A stretch of 64,000 bases of DNA, taken from positions 62,001-126,000 of the forward strand of contig NZ_CP016779.1 of assembly GCF_002288305.1 (NCBI RefSeq), given 5' to 3'. The stretch's first letter is position 1. Each line of letters starts with the position of its first letter. Positions 1 to 7,955 of this stretch are shown piece after piece. A program made the translations under genes and the position numbers. The notes under the pieces were generated by a model. It searched no databases. It was not told the DNA's origin and saw only the letters and a list, made by a program, of their open reading frames with translations. The DNA comes from Candidatus Nanopelagicus abundans (GTDB lineage Bacteria; Actinomycetota; Actinomycetes; Nanopelagicales; Nanopelagicaceae).

Positions 1-1163
1 GGATTCCACCATTTAACTACCTCTTGTATTGATTTCATCTCTGGTGAAATTTTTGGATTTTCTAGTAGTACTTTTAATGTTGTTCTTTTAATTAATGAGA
101 CTCCAGCACGGTCTAGCTCTGGCCCAAGGGGTGCAATATTTTTATCAATTACTTTACCAATTAAGCCACTAACTCTTGATGTATCAAGCCATAGAACTGC
201 AAGTGAGTACCAGCGTTCTTCCGCTGGTTTTGTTAACCAAATATCAAAAGCAGATGTTGGTAATATTTGATCATCTGAGTCAACAACAACTAATCCACCT
301 AGATAACAAAGTTCTGCAACGAATCCGGCGCATGCTTCATCAACACCTAAATGCTCGGCAATTTTTTTAAGATCTCTAACTCCTATTCCACCGGTACGAA
401 GTGCGGTTGGTGGCTCATCGGATAGATTATGTAATAACTCTTCACACCATCTTAAAATAGTTGAAATGTTGGCAATTGCCGCTAAATCAATCTGCTTTTG
501 GGCTACTTCTTTTCCAGTTAAAGCTGGCGCAGTAGTAATTAATTCTTTATGAACTTTTCCTTGTCGAAGCTTTATGCCAAACTCTCGAGGCAGGGCAACA
601 GTGTGTGAGTCAAGTGCAACTAATATATTGTTATCAAGTAGCCAACCAATAGCAGTACCAGGCTTTTTAATATTTGTAATTGAACCTCTAGGTGGACCCC
701 AAGTTAATTTGGCTAGTACATCAGCTGATGATTTAGGAACATCTTTCAGTTTTGTAAAATCAACTTTGCCGCTTGATTGTGGGCCTAAACCAGCTGGTTC
801 ATCACCAATTAAAAGCTTTAAATTTGTAGGTGTTCGAAAGTTGTTACCTTCTTTGTATAACAGGCCCATTTGCCATAGGTAATCCAGCGCAAATGTACTT
901 TCTTCACTAGTTACTGAAACTAACTCTGATTTTTTAAATGGTTCAGGCAGCACACATGCTGCTTCAATTATTTGATAGTGCCACATGTTTAATGAATCCA
1001 GTGCTCTAACTAGTGAAGGAGTAGAAGTGGCACGTGCAGCAAGGGAGGAGAAATCATTTGGGACTGGTGAAACTAAATCTGGTCGGTATTGAAAAATTAA
1101 CTCAAGGTCATCATCTGATCGCGCGCGTAGCTCATCTGCAAAAGTGATCGCGACAGTAGACAT
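1..1163 (-). CDS. XPB/Ssl2-like helicase-domain protein (3' end outside window)
   Basis: An open frame runs leftward from an ATG at 1161-1163 off the window edge, giving about 387 residues without a stop. It starts with an Asp/Glu/Arg-rich segment (ADELRARSDDDLELIF), then a helical, winged-helix-like region with RPDLVSPVPNDFSSLAARA. This layout matches the actinobacterial helicase-associated domain proteins (Helicase_C_3, XPB/Ssl2 N-terminal-like) usually encoded next to an XPB-type DNA helicase. The role is presumably DNA repair or helicase partnering; the biochemical function is not established. No helicase ATPase motifs are visible in the part present. The XPB gene, if it exists, would lie to the left, outside the window. 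Family call is from memory of the characteristic N-terminus. Confidence 0.72.
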   Translation of the reverse strand, partial: MSTVAITFADELRARSDDDLELIFQYRPDLVSPVPNDFSSLAARATSTPSLVRALDSLNMWHYQIIEAACVLPEPFKKSELVSVTSEESTFALDYLWQMGLLYKEGNNFRTPTNLKLLIGDEPAGLGPQSSGKVDFTKLKDVPKSSADVLAKLTWGPPRGSITNIKKPGTAIGWLLDNNILVALDSHTVALPREFGIKLRQGKVHKELITTAPALTGKEVAQKQIDLAAIANISTILRWCEELLHNLSDEPPTALRTGGIGVRDLKKIAEHLGVDEACAGFVAELCYLGGLVVVDSDDQILPTSAFDIWLTKPAEERWYSLAVLWLDTSRVSGLIGKVIDKNIAPLGPELDRAGVSLIKRTTLKVLLENPKISPEMKSIQEVVKWWN

Positions 1164-1195
1164 AACTGGCCTACTTTACTCGGGTTTTAAGTGCT

Positions 1196-1966
1196 CTATT
1201 TACCTTTACGATTTCTTGGTGAGAGTAGTGAGGCGAACGCAGCGAGACGACCAGCAATTGGCCCAAAAAACTTTTTAATTCTACGAGCTCGCCTGAAGTC
1301 ATAGACCGGCCAGTTATCCCGGTATGCCCTAATTTCAAGCAAGGTATCTGGATTAATTGCACGTGGGTAACCAACTGCTTCAAGGAGTGGAATATCGTGG
1401 TGAGAATCTGAATATCCGTAACAATTCTTTAAATTAAAACCATTTTTATTTGCTAACTCACTTATTGCCTTTGCTTTTTCCTTTCCATGTAATAAATTTC
1501 CAATCATTTTTCCAGTGTAGATACCATTTTCAGTTTCAGCTTTTGTGCCAAGTGCGCCAGTAAAACCTAATCTTTTTGCCATTAAGTTAGCCATATCAAG
1601 TGGTGTAGCAGTTACTAACCAGACTTCTTCACCTTTTGATAGATGCTCCTGTGCAATTTCAACTGTGCCCTGCCAAATTGCAGGGGAGACATACTCTTCA
1701 TAAATTTCTTGTCCAATTTTTTCAATCTCAACCACGTTATGTCCTTTAATAAAATCAGTGGCAGCATTTTGAAATCTAGCTATTTCGTCTTTATTTTCTT
1801 TACCGGTGAGGCGATATCGAAGGTTTGCTAATACAAAAGCAGAAATGTCTTTTTTTGTGAAAAACCCCCTTTGGTACATCCCACGTCCAAGAAAAAAGAG
1901 TGAAGATCCCTTAAGTAGGGTGTTATCAACATCAAAAAATGCAACTCTTTTTTCTGTGAGCGCCAT
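1196..1966 (-). CDS. HAD-IB family (SerB-like) phosphatase
   Basis: A 256-residue haloacid dehalogenase superfamily hydrolase. Motif I is FFDVDNTLL with nucleophile Asp12 and acid/base Asp14. Motif II Thr lies in WLVTATP near 119, the conserved Lys in GKEKAKA near 163, and motif III is GYSDSHHDIPLL around 184-195. The helical cap between motifs I and II fits the HAD-IB class of phosphoserine phosphatase-like enzymes, but the substrate cannot be read from sequence. The last 30 residues are basic and partly hydrophobic (RRARRIKKFFG), perhaps a peripheral membrane or nucleic-acid contact. It is divergent from the histidine phosphatase gene with only 50 bases between. A TAAGGT box ends six bases before the ATG, suggesting a leaderless mRNA. 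Confidence 0.88.
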   Translation of the reverse strand: MALTEKRVAFFDVDNTLLKGSSLFFLGRGMYQRGFFTKKDISAFVLANLRYRLTGKENKDEIARFQNAATDFIKGHNVVEIEKIGQEIYEEYVSPAIWQGTVEIAQEHLSKGEEVWLVTATPLDMANLMAKRLGFTGALGTKAETENGIYTGKMIGNLLHGKEKAKAISELANKNGFNLKNCYGYSDSHHDIPLLEAVGYPRAINPDTLLEIRAYRDNWPVYDFRRARRIKKFFGPIAGRLAAFASLLSPRNRKGK

Positions 1967-1972
1967 ATCACT

Positions 1973-1978
1973 ACCTTA
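1973..1978 (-). promoter_or_regulatory. Leaderless-type -10 box of the HAD phosphatase gene
   Basis: On the minus strand TAAGGT is followed by six bases (AGTGAT) and then the ATG at 1966. Actinobacterial -10 boxes are TANNNT with transcription starting about seven bases downstream, so the first transcribed base would be the A of ATG. An AAGG inside the box could also act as a weak ribosome binding site on a longer transcript. No convincing -35 is seen. Confidence 0.5.
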
Positions 1979-2004
1979 GCGAACAAGGCTGAATTCCTCT
2001 GCTT

Positions 2005-2010
2005 TATGCT
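2005..2010 (+). promoter_or_regulatory. Leaderless-type -10 box of the histidine phosphatase gene
   Basis: TATGCT is followed by TACACC and then ATG at 2017, the six-base spacing expected of a leaderless start. No Shine-Dalgarno sequence is visible upstream of this ATG, which supports that reading. It forms a divergent pair with the matching box for the HAD gene 27 bases away. Confidence 0.55.
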
Positions 2011-2016
2011 TACACC

Positions 2017-2637
2017 ATGACGCAAACAATTCACTTTGTCAGACATGGCGAAGTCCATAATCCAGACAAGATTCTTTATGGTCTTCAACCAGGGTGGCGG
2101 TTAAGCGATCGTGGCCAACAAATGGCGCAAATAATTGGGCAATGGTCAAAGGATTTAAATTTAGGAGCAATTCATGCTTCACCATTGCAGCGGGCACAAG
2201 AAACTGTTGCACCAATTATTAACCAACATAATTTGTCCCTAACTAGTGATGCAAATTTAATTGAGGCAAGTAATATATTTGAAGGAAAGAAATTTGAGTT
2301 AGGTAGCGGTGCATTAAAACACCCAAAATCTTGGCGTTATCTTTGGAATCCATGGCGACCGTCGTGGGGTGAACCATATGAGCAGCTAATTAATAGAATG
2401 CTAAAAGGTTTGTTTGCCGCTAGAGATGCAGCTGCTGGTAAGGATGCTATTTGTGTTTCACATCAGCTGCCAATTTGGATACTGCGTAGTGCTATTGAAG
2501 GACGCCGATTAATTCATGATCCCCGAAAAAGGCAATGCACGCTTGCTTCAGTTACTTCATTTAAATTAGATAATGATGGAATGATCGAATCTGTTTCATA
2601 TTCAGAGCCTGCTAAGCATTTATTGCCGCCAAAATAA
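2017..2637 (+). CDS. Histidine phosphatase (phosphoglycerate mutase-like) family protein
   Basis: A 206-residue protein of the histidine phosphatase superfamily. The phospho-accepting motif is VRHGE with His10 near the N-terminus; Arg59 in ASPLQRAQ and the second catalytic His (about 149) in AICVSHQ complete the usual set. Substrate is unknown; relatives include phosphoglycerate mutase-like and broad-specificity phosphatases. Its stop overlaps the next start by one base (TAATG), so it is translationally coupled to the cytochrome c maturation genes. In other actinobacteria a gene of this family commonly leads this same group, so the position is conserved rather than accidental (from memory). 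Confidence 0.88.
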   Translation: MTQTIHFVRHGEVHNPDKILYGLQPGWRLSDRGQQMAQIIGQWSKDLNLGAIHASPLQRAQETVAPIINQHNLSLTSDANLIEASNIFEGKKFELGSGALKHPKSWRYLWNPWRPSWGEPYEQLINRMLKGLFAARDAAAGKDAICVSHQLPIWILRSAIEGRRLIHDPRKRQCTLASVTSFKLDNDGMIESVSYSEPAKHLLPPK

Positions 2638-3176
2638 TGAAATTACTAGTTATTGTTTTATCCTCATTACTCTTAACTAGTTGTGCAGGTGGTGGACTTT
2701 CTAATTCAAGTGAAAATTCCTATGTTTCAGGAAGTGGCGCAGCAGTTTATATAAAGCAATCTGATCGAAGAGATGCTCCAAAATTTTCTGGAGAAACATT
2801 AACCACTGGAGATCTAACACTTAATTCAAATCAAGTTACGGTCATTAACGTATGGGCGTCATGGTGTGCGCCCTGTAGAGCTGAGGCTCCATTACTACAG
2901 GAATTTTCAATTCAATATCCGCAAGTCCAATTTGCAGGTGTGCTAACTCGCGACAATATTTCTTCTGCTAAAGCATTTTATGAGAACTTTAAACTTACAT
3001 ACCCAACATTTATTGATGATTCAATTTTAGTTGGCTTTAAGGGATCTTTAATTCCGAATGCGATCCCAACCACATTAATTATTGATAAGCAGGGAAAGGT
3101 AGCGGTCCGTATAAGTGGTGAAGCAACCGTTGCTACTTTAAAGAAAATGCTGGAAAAGGTAATAGCTGATGCGTGA
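2637..3176 (+). CDS. TlpA/ResA-like thioredoxin-fold lipoprotein
   Basis: A 179-residue exported thiol-disulfide protein. A short hydrophobic signal ends in LLTSC, a lipobox with Cys16 as the lipidated residue. The redox site is WASWCAPC (Cys77, Cys80). A cis-Pro loop is present near IPTTLIID. It fits the TlpA/ResA/CcmG group that keeps apocytochrome c CXXCH cysteines reduced outside the membrane. It is sandwiched between the histidine phosphatase gene (one-base overlap) and ccdA (eight-base overlap), and CcdA is the expected electron donor. Length is normal for the family. Confidence 0.9.
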   Translation: MKLLVIVLSSLLLTSCAGGGLSNSSENSYVSGSGAAVYIKQSDRRDAPKFSGETLTTGDLTLNSNQVTVINVWASWCAPCRAEAPLLQEFSIQYPQVQFAGVLTRDNISSAKAFYENFKLTYPTFIDDSILVGFKGSLIPNAIPTTLIIDKQGKVAVRISGEATVATLKKMLEKVIADA

Positions 3177-3900
3177 TTTCTTTATAAACCAAGTATTTGA
3201 TGGCAACTTACTAATTGCAATATTCGTGGCGGTTATAGCTGGGCTTATTTCATTTTTTTCACCATGCGTAATTCCACTTGTACCTGGATATATTTCTTAT
3301 GCATCTGGAATGAGTGATACTAAAAGCAGAAGTAGGGTTTTTCTCGGTTCTCTATTATTTGTTACAGGCTTCACAGTTTTGTTTATTTCTTACGGCCTCT
3401 TATTTGGTGGATTAGGTTCTAGAATTTTTGAAAACTCAAGAATAATCTCAGTAGTACTTGGTTTACTGATAATTGCCTTGGGATTTATATTTCTACTTAA
3501 CGAGAAGTTTTACAGAAGTTACAAGCCAGTATGGAAAACTAGAACAGGATTAATTTCAGCTCCATTTTTAGGATTTGCTTTTGGAATTGGTTGGACTCCA
3601 TGTATCGGACCAACACTGGGAGCAGTTCAGGTACTGGCATTTGAAAGTGCAACTGCACAACGTGGAGCAATTTTATCTGCTGCCTACTGTTTAGGCCTTG
3701 GGTTACCATTCATATTAATGGGGTTATTTTTAGATAAAGCGGAGCCAATACGAAAGATAATTGCTAGAAAAGGAAATTTAGTAACAAAAGTTGGTGGAGT
3801 GATTTTAATAATAATTGGTGTAATGCAGGTAAGTAATTTTTGGGACATGCTAATGAACTCTATGAGAGATTTAATCTCCGGATTTATTCCAATTCTATAA
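3169..3900 (+). CDS. ccdA: CcdA: transmembrane thiol-electron carrier for cytochrome c biogenesis
   Basis: A 243-residue membrane protein with about six hydrophobic helices. The two redox cysteines are in FFSPCVIPLVPG (Cys33) and GWTPCIGPTLG (Cys145), the paired proline-flanked motifs of the CcdA/DsbD-beta family. It passes reducing equivalents from cytoplasmic thioredoxin to the outside thioredoxin-like protein encoded just upstream. The ATG overlaps the end of the tlpA-like gene by eight bases, and its stop shares an A with the resB start (TAATG), so the four genes form one tight unit. Confidence 0.93.
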   Translation: MRDFFINQVFDGNLLIAIFVAVIAGLISFFSPCVIPLVPGYISYASGMSDTKSRSRVFLGSLLFVTGFTVLFISYGLLFGGLGSRIFENSRIISVVLGLLIIALGFIFLLNEKFYRSYKPVWKTRTGLISAPFLGFAFGIGWTPCIGPTLGAVQVLAFESATAQRGAILSAAYCLGLGLPFILMGLFLDKAEPIRKIIARKGNLVTKVGGVILIIIGVMQVSNFWDMLMNSMRDLISGFIPIL

Positions 3901-5348
3901 TGAGTACTGTTTTAGATAGTAGATCTTTCCTACGCTGGTGCTGGCGACAATTAACGAGTATGCGCACAGCCTTAATCTTGCTTCTTTTACTAAGCATTGC
4001 AGCTATTCCTGGATCTTTATTTCCACAACGTACACAAAATCCATTAAGGGTTAGAGAGTATTTTGTTAACGACCCCGAAACAGCAAAGTGGCTAGATCGG
4101 TTTAGTCTTTTTGATGTTTATGGATCACCTTGGTTTAGCGCAATTTATCTACTTCTGTTTATTTCATTAATTGGTTGTGTCCTACCTAGGAGTATTGAAC
4201 ACTTAAAAGCTATCGGTGCAAAGCCACCAATTACTCCAAAAAATTTAGATCGGATGGAGTTTTTTACTGAAATTGAAAAAGTGGACCTAGATTTAGCTGA
4301 AAAATATTTAAAGAAGAAGGGGTTTCGAATTCGTAGGGATATTGATTCAATATCCGCTGAAAAGGGTTATGCAAGAGAGAGTGGAAACCTTTTATTTCAT
4401 CTATCTCTTGTTTTAGTTTTAATTGCTATTGGTGTTGGCTCATTATTTGGCAGTAAAGGCGATGCCATATTAAATGTTGGAGAGCGTTTTATAAATACAC
4501 CAACTTCATACGACATTTTAGGATTTGGTAAGTATCAGTCTGAAGATTCACTGCCGCCATTTTCAATAACTGCGAAAGCTTTTAAAGCTGAATATGATCC
4601 AGCAACAAATGCACCATTGGATTACACCCTCACAATTAATACTGCTAACCCAGTAGGCTCATTAGAAAGAGATGAAGTTATAAAAGTAAATAAACCACTT
4701 AAGTACGGAAGTACCAAAATATATTTACAAGCGAACGGTTATTCACCAACCGTGATCGTAAAAGATAAGAGTGGCAAAGTTGTATTAGATGGTCCAGTTA
4801 CTTTTTTACCACAGGACGGAAATCTTTCATCGATTGGTGCAATTAAAGTGCCCGATATGGACCCTCAAATTGGATTTGTCTCATCTTTTTTACCTACCGC
4901 AGATAGAGATCTAGTAAGGGGAGGATTTTCTTCATACCCTGAGGTACTAGATCCAAGATTGTTAATTTCAGTTTGGCAGGGTGATTTAGGTCTTAACACC
5001 GGAGTCCCACAATCTGTGTATCGAATTGATACAAGCGAGATGCAGAGAATTGGTCTTAAAGCCTTAGTACTTAACGAAACTTATGATTTTGGTGAGGGCA
5101 GCATCACATTTACAGGTTGGAAATCTTGGGTTAATTTACAAATAGTTAATGATCCTGGCAAAGGTTATGCATTATTAGGTGCAATACTTGCGATCTTAGG
5201 TTTATTAATTTCATTAGTTACTAGACAAAGAAGAGTTTGGATTAAGCAAGGTAGAAAAACTCAAGTTGCAGGTCTTGCAAAAAATGCAATTCCAGGACTA
5301 GAGAATGAGATAAATGATTTAGTAAAGGAGTTAAGTAATGAGCGATAA
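3900..5348 (+). CDS. resB: ResB/Ccs1: cytochrome c synthetase subunit
   Basis: ResB pairs with CcsB in System II cytochrome c maturation, which exports heme and attaches it to apocytochrome c. The protein is 482 residues from the ATG at 3900; the frame is open further upstream to 3840 but that would overlap ccdA by 61 bases, and the TAATG junction fits the pattern of its neighbours. It has three N-terminal hydrophobic helices, a large external domain of about 250 residues, and a last helix near LLGAILAILGLLISL before a basic cytoplasmic tail. The motif SIAAIPGSLFPQR after the first helix is typical of the family. It overlaps ccsB by eleven bases. Confidence 0.92.
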   Translation: MSTVLDSRSFLRWCWRQLTSMRTALILLLLLSIAAIPGSLFPQRTQNPLRVREYFVNDPETAKWLDRFSLFDVYGSPWFSAIYLLLFISLIGCVLPRSIEHLKAIGAKPPITPKNLDRMEFFTEIEKVDLDLAEKYLKKKGFRIRRDIDSISAEKGYARESGNLLFHLSLVLVLIAIGVGSLFGSKGDAILNVGERFINTPTSYDILGFGKYQSEDSLPPFSITAKAFKAEYDPATNAPLDYTLTINTANPVGSLERDEVIKVNKPLKYGSTKIYLQANGYSPTVIVKDKSGKVVLDGPVTFLPQDGNLSSIGAIKVPDMDPQIGFVSSFLPTADRDLVRGGFSSYPEVLDPRLLISVWQGDLGLNTGVPQSVYRIDTSEMQRIGLKALVLNETYDFGEGSITFTGWKSWVNLQIVNDPGKGYALLGAILAILGLLISLVTRQRRVWIKQGRKTQVAGLAKNAIPGLENEINDLVKELSNER

Positions 5349-6237
5349 AGTAGCAGCACTTTTATCAAACGATTTTATTTATGCTGCTATGGCTCTTTAT
5401 ACCCTTTCCTTTTTAACACATGCTATTGAGGTTGCTTGGTCAATTAAAACCCCTGCGGTTTCAGTTAAAAAAACTAAGCTAGATTTTTCTCGCACTGAAA
5501 GAGTTGGAAGACTTGCCTCAGCTTTCATGATTATTGGCTTTCTACTTTTACTAGTTGCCGTAGTTTTACGAGGAATATCCGCTAATAGAGTTCCTTGGGG
5601 AAATATGTATGAGTTTTCAATTACTGGAGCACTAGCATTTTCAGCTGCTTATTTATTTGGTTTAAAGAAATACAAGATTCGCTACCTAGGACTTCCGGTA
5701 GCTTTTACAGTGCTATTAACCCTTGGTACAGCAATTACTTTGCTTTATCGCCCAAGTGCCCCATTAGTTCCAGCACTTAAATCTCCTTGGCTTGTAATTC
5801 ATGTTTCTACAGCAATAATTTCAGGTGGAGTTTTCCTACTTGCTAATTGCGTTGCTGCAACATATTTAATATTAGATAGGTATGAACAAAAAGGCGCTAG
5901 ACCTAGTTGGGCTTTAAAGTTACCAACTCTTGAGGTGCTAGATAATCTTTCTTACCGATTAGTTGCATTGGTATTTCCATTATGGAGTTTTTCAGTTATC
6001 GCTGGTGCGATTTGGGCAGAGGCTGCTTGGGGACGTTACTGGGGTTGGGATCCAAAAGAGACTTGGGCGTTTATTACATGGGTTGCTTATGCGGCCTATC
6101 TACATGCTCGCGTGACAGTGGGTTGGCGCGGTCGACGCGCAGCATGGCTATGCATCTTTGCAGGATCAACATTCTTATTTAACTATGTCTATGTAAATGT
6201 GTGGGGAACCGGCAAACATACATACTCAGGTTTGTAA
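5338..6237 (+). CDS. ccsB: CcsB/ResC: heme-handling cytochrome c synthetase subunit
   Basis: A 299-residue polytopic membrane protein. The diagnostic tryptophan-rich WWD segment is clear: WGRYWGWDPKETWAFITW. Histidines in VIHVSTAIISG and AAYLHARVT fit the conserved heme-ligand positions. Together with ResB it forms the heme exporter and lyase of System II. The product would mature the cytochrome c parts of the respiratory chain; no cytochrome c gene is in this window, so the clients lie elsewhere. It is the last gene of the cluster, with 14 bases before the next start. Confidence 0.93.
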   Translation: MSDKVAALLSNDFIYAAMALYTLSFLTHAIEVAWSIKTPAVSVKKTKLDFSRTERVGRLASAFMIIGFLLLLVAVVLRGISANRVPWGNMYEFSITGALAFSAAYLFGLKKYKIRYLGLPVAFTVLLTLGTAITLLYRPSAPLVPALKSPWLVIHVSTAIISGGVFLLANCVAATYLILDRYEQKGARPSWALKLPTLEVLDNLSYRLVALVFPLWSFSVIAGAIWAEAAWGRYWGWDPKETWAFITWVAYAAYLHARVTVGWRGRRAAWLCIFAGSTFLFNYVYVNVWGTGKHTYSGL

Positions 6238-6251
6238 GAAAACTTAATTAG

Positions 6252-6845
6252 ATGATTTCTGCAGAAGTAGTTGGCTTTATTGCAGGAGGCATTGGAATTT
6301 TCTTCGGGCTTCCGCAAGCGTTACGTGTTAGAAAATTAGGTCACGGCCGTGGGGTAAGTTTAATTTCCTGGACTCTACAATTCGCAGTTGCAGCTTCTTG
6401 GGCAACATATGGTTTTGATTCGAAATCACCATCTATTATGTTTACAAATCTTGTTGCTTTATTAGTAAACGCCAGCGTAATTATGGCAATCTTGAAAAAT
6501 AACGTGAAATCTATTTCACTGCTAATAATCTACGCAGCAATATGGGCCACTTTGATACTCGTTCTACCAAGTGCAGCCGTTTCAACCTTGTTAGTTGCTT
6601 TAAACTTTGCGCAATCGCCTCAAGTAGTTAAGTCTTTTCACAATATTCGAGTTGGAAAAGATTCAGCAGTTTCGATAACCGCTCTAAGCGTAAGCTGCTT
6701 CAGTATCCTCATCTGGATTCTCTATGGATTTATGGCCGATGATTCACTAATTAAGGTGAGTGCGTTAGTAGCTCTTTCAATTAATTCATTAATTATTGCT
6801 TTAGAACTTATTGGAAAACGTAAGCGTGCTTTAGATTTTGCGTAA
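6252..6845 (+). CDS. SWEET-like transporter with two PQ-loop repeats (predicted 7 TM)
   Basis: A 197-residue, very hydrophobic protein. It holds two copies of a PQ-loop unit: FFGLPQALRVRK with WATYG in the first half, and NFAQSPQVVKSF with WILYG in the second. Hydrophobic segments fall near 5-22, 36-54, 60-80, 85-105, 108-123, 140-160 and 165-187, a 3+1+3 pattern like eukaryotic SWEET sugar facilitators. Most bacterial relatives are SemiSWEETs of about 90 residues with a single unit. Substrate is unknown; sugars are the family default. It sits 14 bases after ccsB, and its 3' end overlaps the convergent PLDc_N gene by 15 bases. Confidence 0.8.
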   Translation: MISAEVVGFIAGGIGIFFGLPQALRVRKLGHGRGVSLISWTLQFAVAASWATYGFDSKSPSIMFTNLVALLVNASVIMAILKNNVKSISLLIIYAAIWATLILVLPSAAVSTLLVALNFAQSPQVVKSFHNIRVGKDSAVSITALSVSCFSILIWILYGFMADDSLIKVSALVALSINSLIIALELIGKRKRALDFA

Positions 6846-7082
6846 GAAATCTGGATCGTCATCGGGTGGAATAATCCGACCTTTACCGCCACGGTTTTGT
6901 CTTGGTTTTCTTGGCCGGCCAGCTATAAACCAGGCAATATTTCCAAAAGTCCTAGTGAAAAGAATTATCAATAACCAAGCCCACTTTGGAAATCTTCTTA
7001 CTTTTTCTTGAGGCGTAATTGCGCAATCAATTAATGTGTAGATATCAAATATTACGAGCAGAACAATTAAATACTTAAGCAT
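6831..7082 (-). CDS. Small PLDc_N-domain membrane protein
   Basis: An 83-residue protein with two hydrophobic helices (about 3-20 and 34-54) and a basic, glycine-rich tail. The sequence DCAITPQEKVRRFPKWAWLLIILFT style, ending in NIAWFIAGRP, matches the N-terminal domain of cardiolipin synthase-like proteins (PLDc_N) that occurs alone in many actinobacteria. No phospholipase HKD motif is present, so it is not itself an enzyme of that type. It commonly lies near menA/menE in actinobacteria (from memory). Start is supported by a TAAAGT box exactly six bases before ATG. Confidence 0.75.
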   Translation of the reverse strand: MLKYLIVLLVIFDIYTLIDCAITPQEKVRRFPKWAWLLIILFTRTFGNIAWFIAGRPRKPRQNRGGKGRIIPPDDDPDFLRKI

Positions 7083-7088
7083 GTGTCT

Positions 7089-7094
7089 ACTTTA
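7089..7094 (-). promoter_or_regulatory. Leaderless-type -10 box of the PLDc_N gene
   Basis: Minus-strand TAAAGT, then AGACAC, then ATG at 7082. No Shine-Dalgarno is visible, so a leaderless transcript is the simplest reading. Confidence 0.5.
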
Positions 7095-7106
7095 TACCCT
7101 CTATTC

Positions 7107-7955
7107 CTAGATAGATAGTGAAATTGCAAGTGTTAGTGCTAACAAAAATTGCAGCCTTGAAGTCTTACCCAAAATTGTAATCAATTCTTTACCACTCGCT
7201 CCTTTAAGGACTTGATTCGCTGCACTATATGTAAGCGGAAGCCAGAGCAAGGTAAGAAGGGCATAATTATCAATACTAGCTGCCGCTGCAGCACTTACTT
7301 GAGCTAGTACAAGTAGTAGTAAGTAGAAAATACGAGTATTAGCATCTCCTAATTTAACTGCCAAGGTTCGCTTTGAAACTAATTTATCTTGATTTAAGTC
7401 CCGTAAATTATTGATGACTAAAATAGCGCAAGATAAACTACCCATTGGAATCGAAAGTAGTAGTGCACTACTTGATATTTGCTCAACCTGAACATAGTAG
7501 CTACCAACTGTTGCCACTATTCCAAAAAATATAAATACAGCTACCTCACCAAAGCCTAAATATCCATATGGTTTTTTACCACCCGTATAACCCCATGCAG
7601 CCAAAATCGAAATCAAACCAACGGCTATTAACCAGATAGATGTGTTAAATGCCAGGAGTGTTCCAGCAATTATTGCAACAAAAAATGAAATAAAGGAAGC
7701 ATTTTTAACTGAACCAGCAGGTGCCAAATTAGATGCGACTAAGCGGGTTGGGCCTACTCGATTGGTATCAGTCCCACGCACACCATCTGAAAAATCATTT
7801 GCGTAGTTGACTGCAATTTGAAGTGATAGTGAAACTATTAGTGCAAGTAATGCATTAATTACTTTAATTTGATCTGCAAGTGATGTTCCAACTATTACCG
7901 GTGCGATGGCTGCAGGTAAAGTTTTAATTCGTGCACCTAAAATCCATTTATTCAT
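7107..7955 (-). CDS. menA: MenA: 1,4-dihydroxy-2-naphthoate polyprenyltransferase
   Basis: A 282-residue UbiA-family integral membrane prenyltransferase. It joins the polyprenyl tail to DHNA, giving demethylmenaquinone. The first Asp-rich motif is NYANDFSDGVRGTD near 50-63 and the second is NNLRDLNQD near 182-190; both bind Mg-diphosphate of the prenyl donor. About eight or nine hydrophobic helices are visible, and N-terminal KWILGARIKTLPAAIAPV is typical of MenA. It overlaps the end of menE by eight bases, so menE-menA is one leftward operon. The prenyl donor is probably made by the synthase gene at 29.4-30.4 kb. Confidence 0.93.
   Translation of the reverse strand: MNKWILGARIKTLPAAIAPVIVGTSLADQIKVINALLALIVSLSLQIAVNYANDFSDGVRGTDTNRVGPTRLVASNLAPAGSVKNASFISFFVAIIAGTLLAFNTSIWLIAVGLISILAAWGYTGGKKPYGYLGFGEVAVFIFFGIVATVGSYYVQVEQISSSALLLSIPMGSLSCAILVINNLRDLNQDKLVSKRTLAVKLGDANTRIFYLLLLVLAQVSAAAAASIDNYALLTLLWLPLTYSAANQVLKGASGKELITILGKTSRLQFLLALTLAISLSI

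Noticed and set aside
176-882. Two short rightward open frames (176-370 and 574-882)
   Set aside because: They lie antisense to the leftward helicase-domain frame, which is open across the whole region and has recognisable family sequence.
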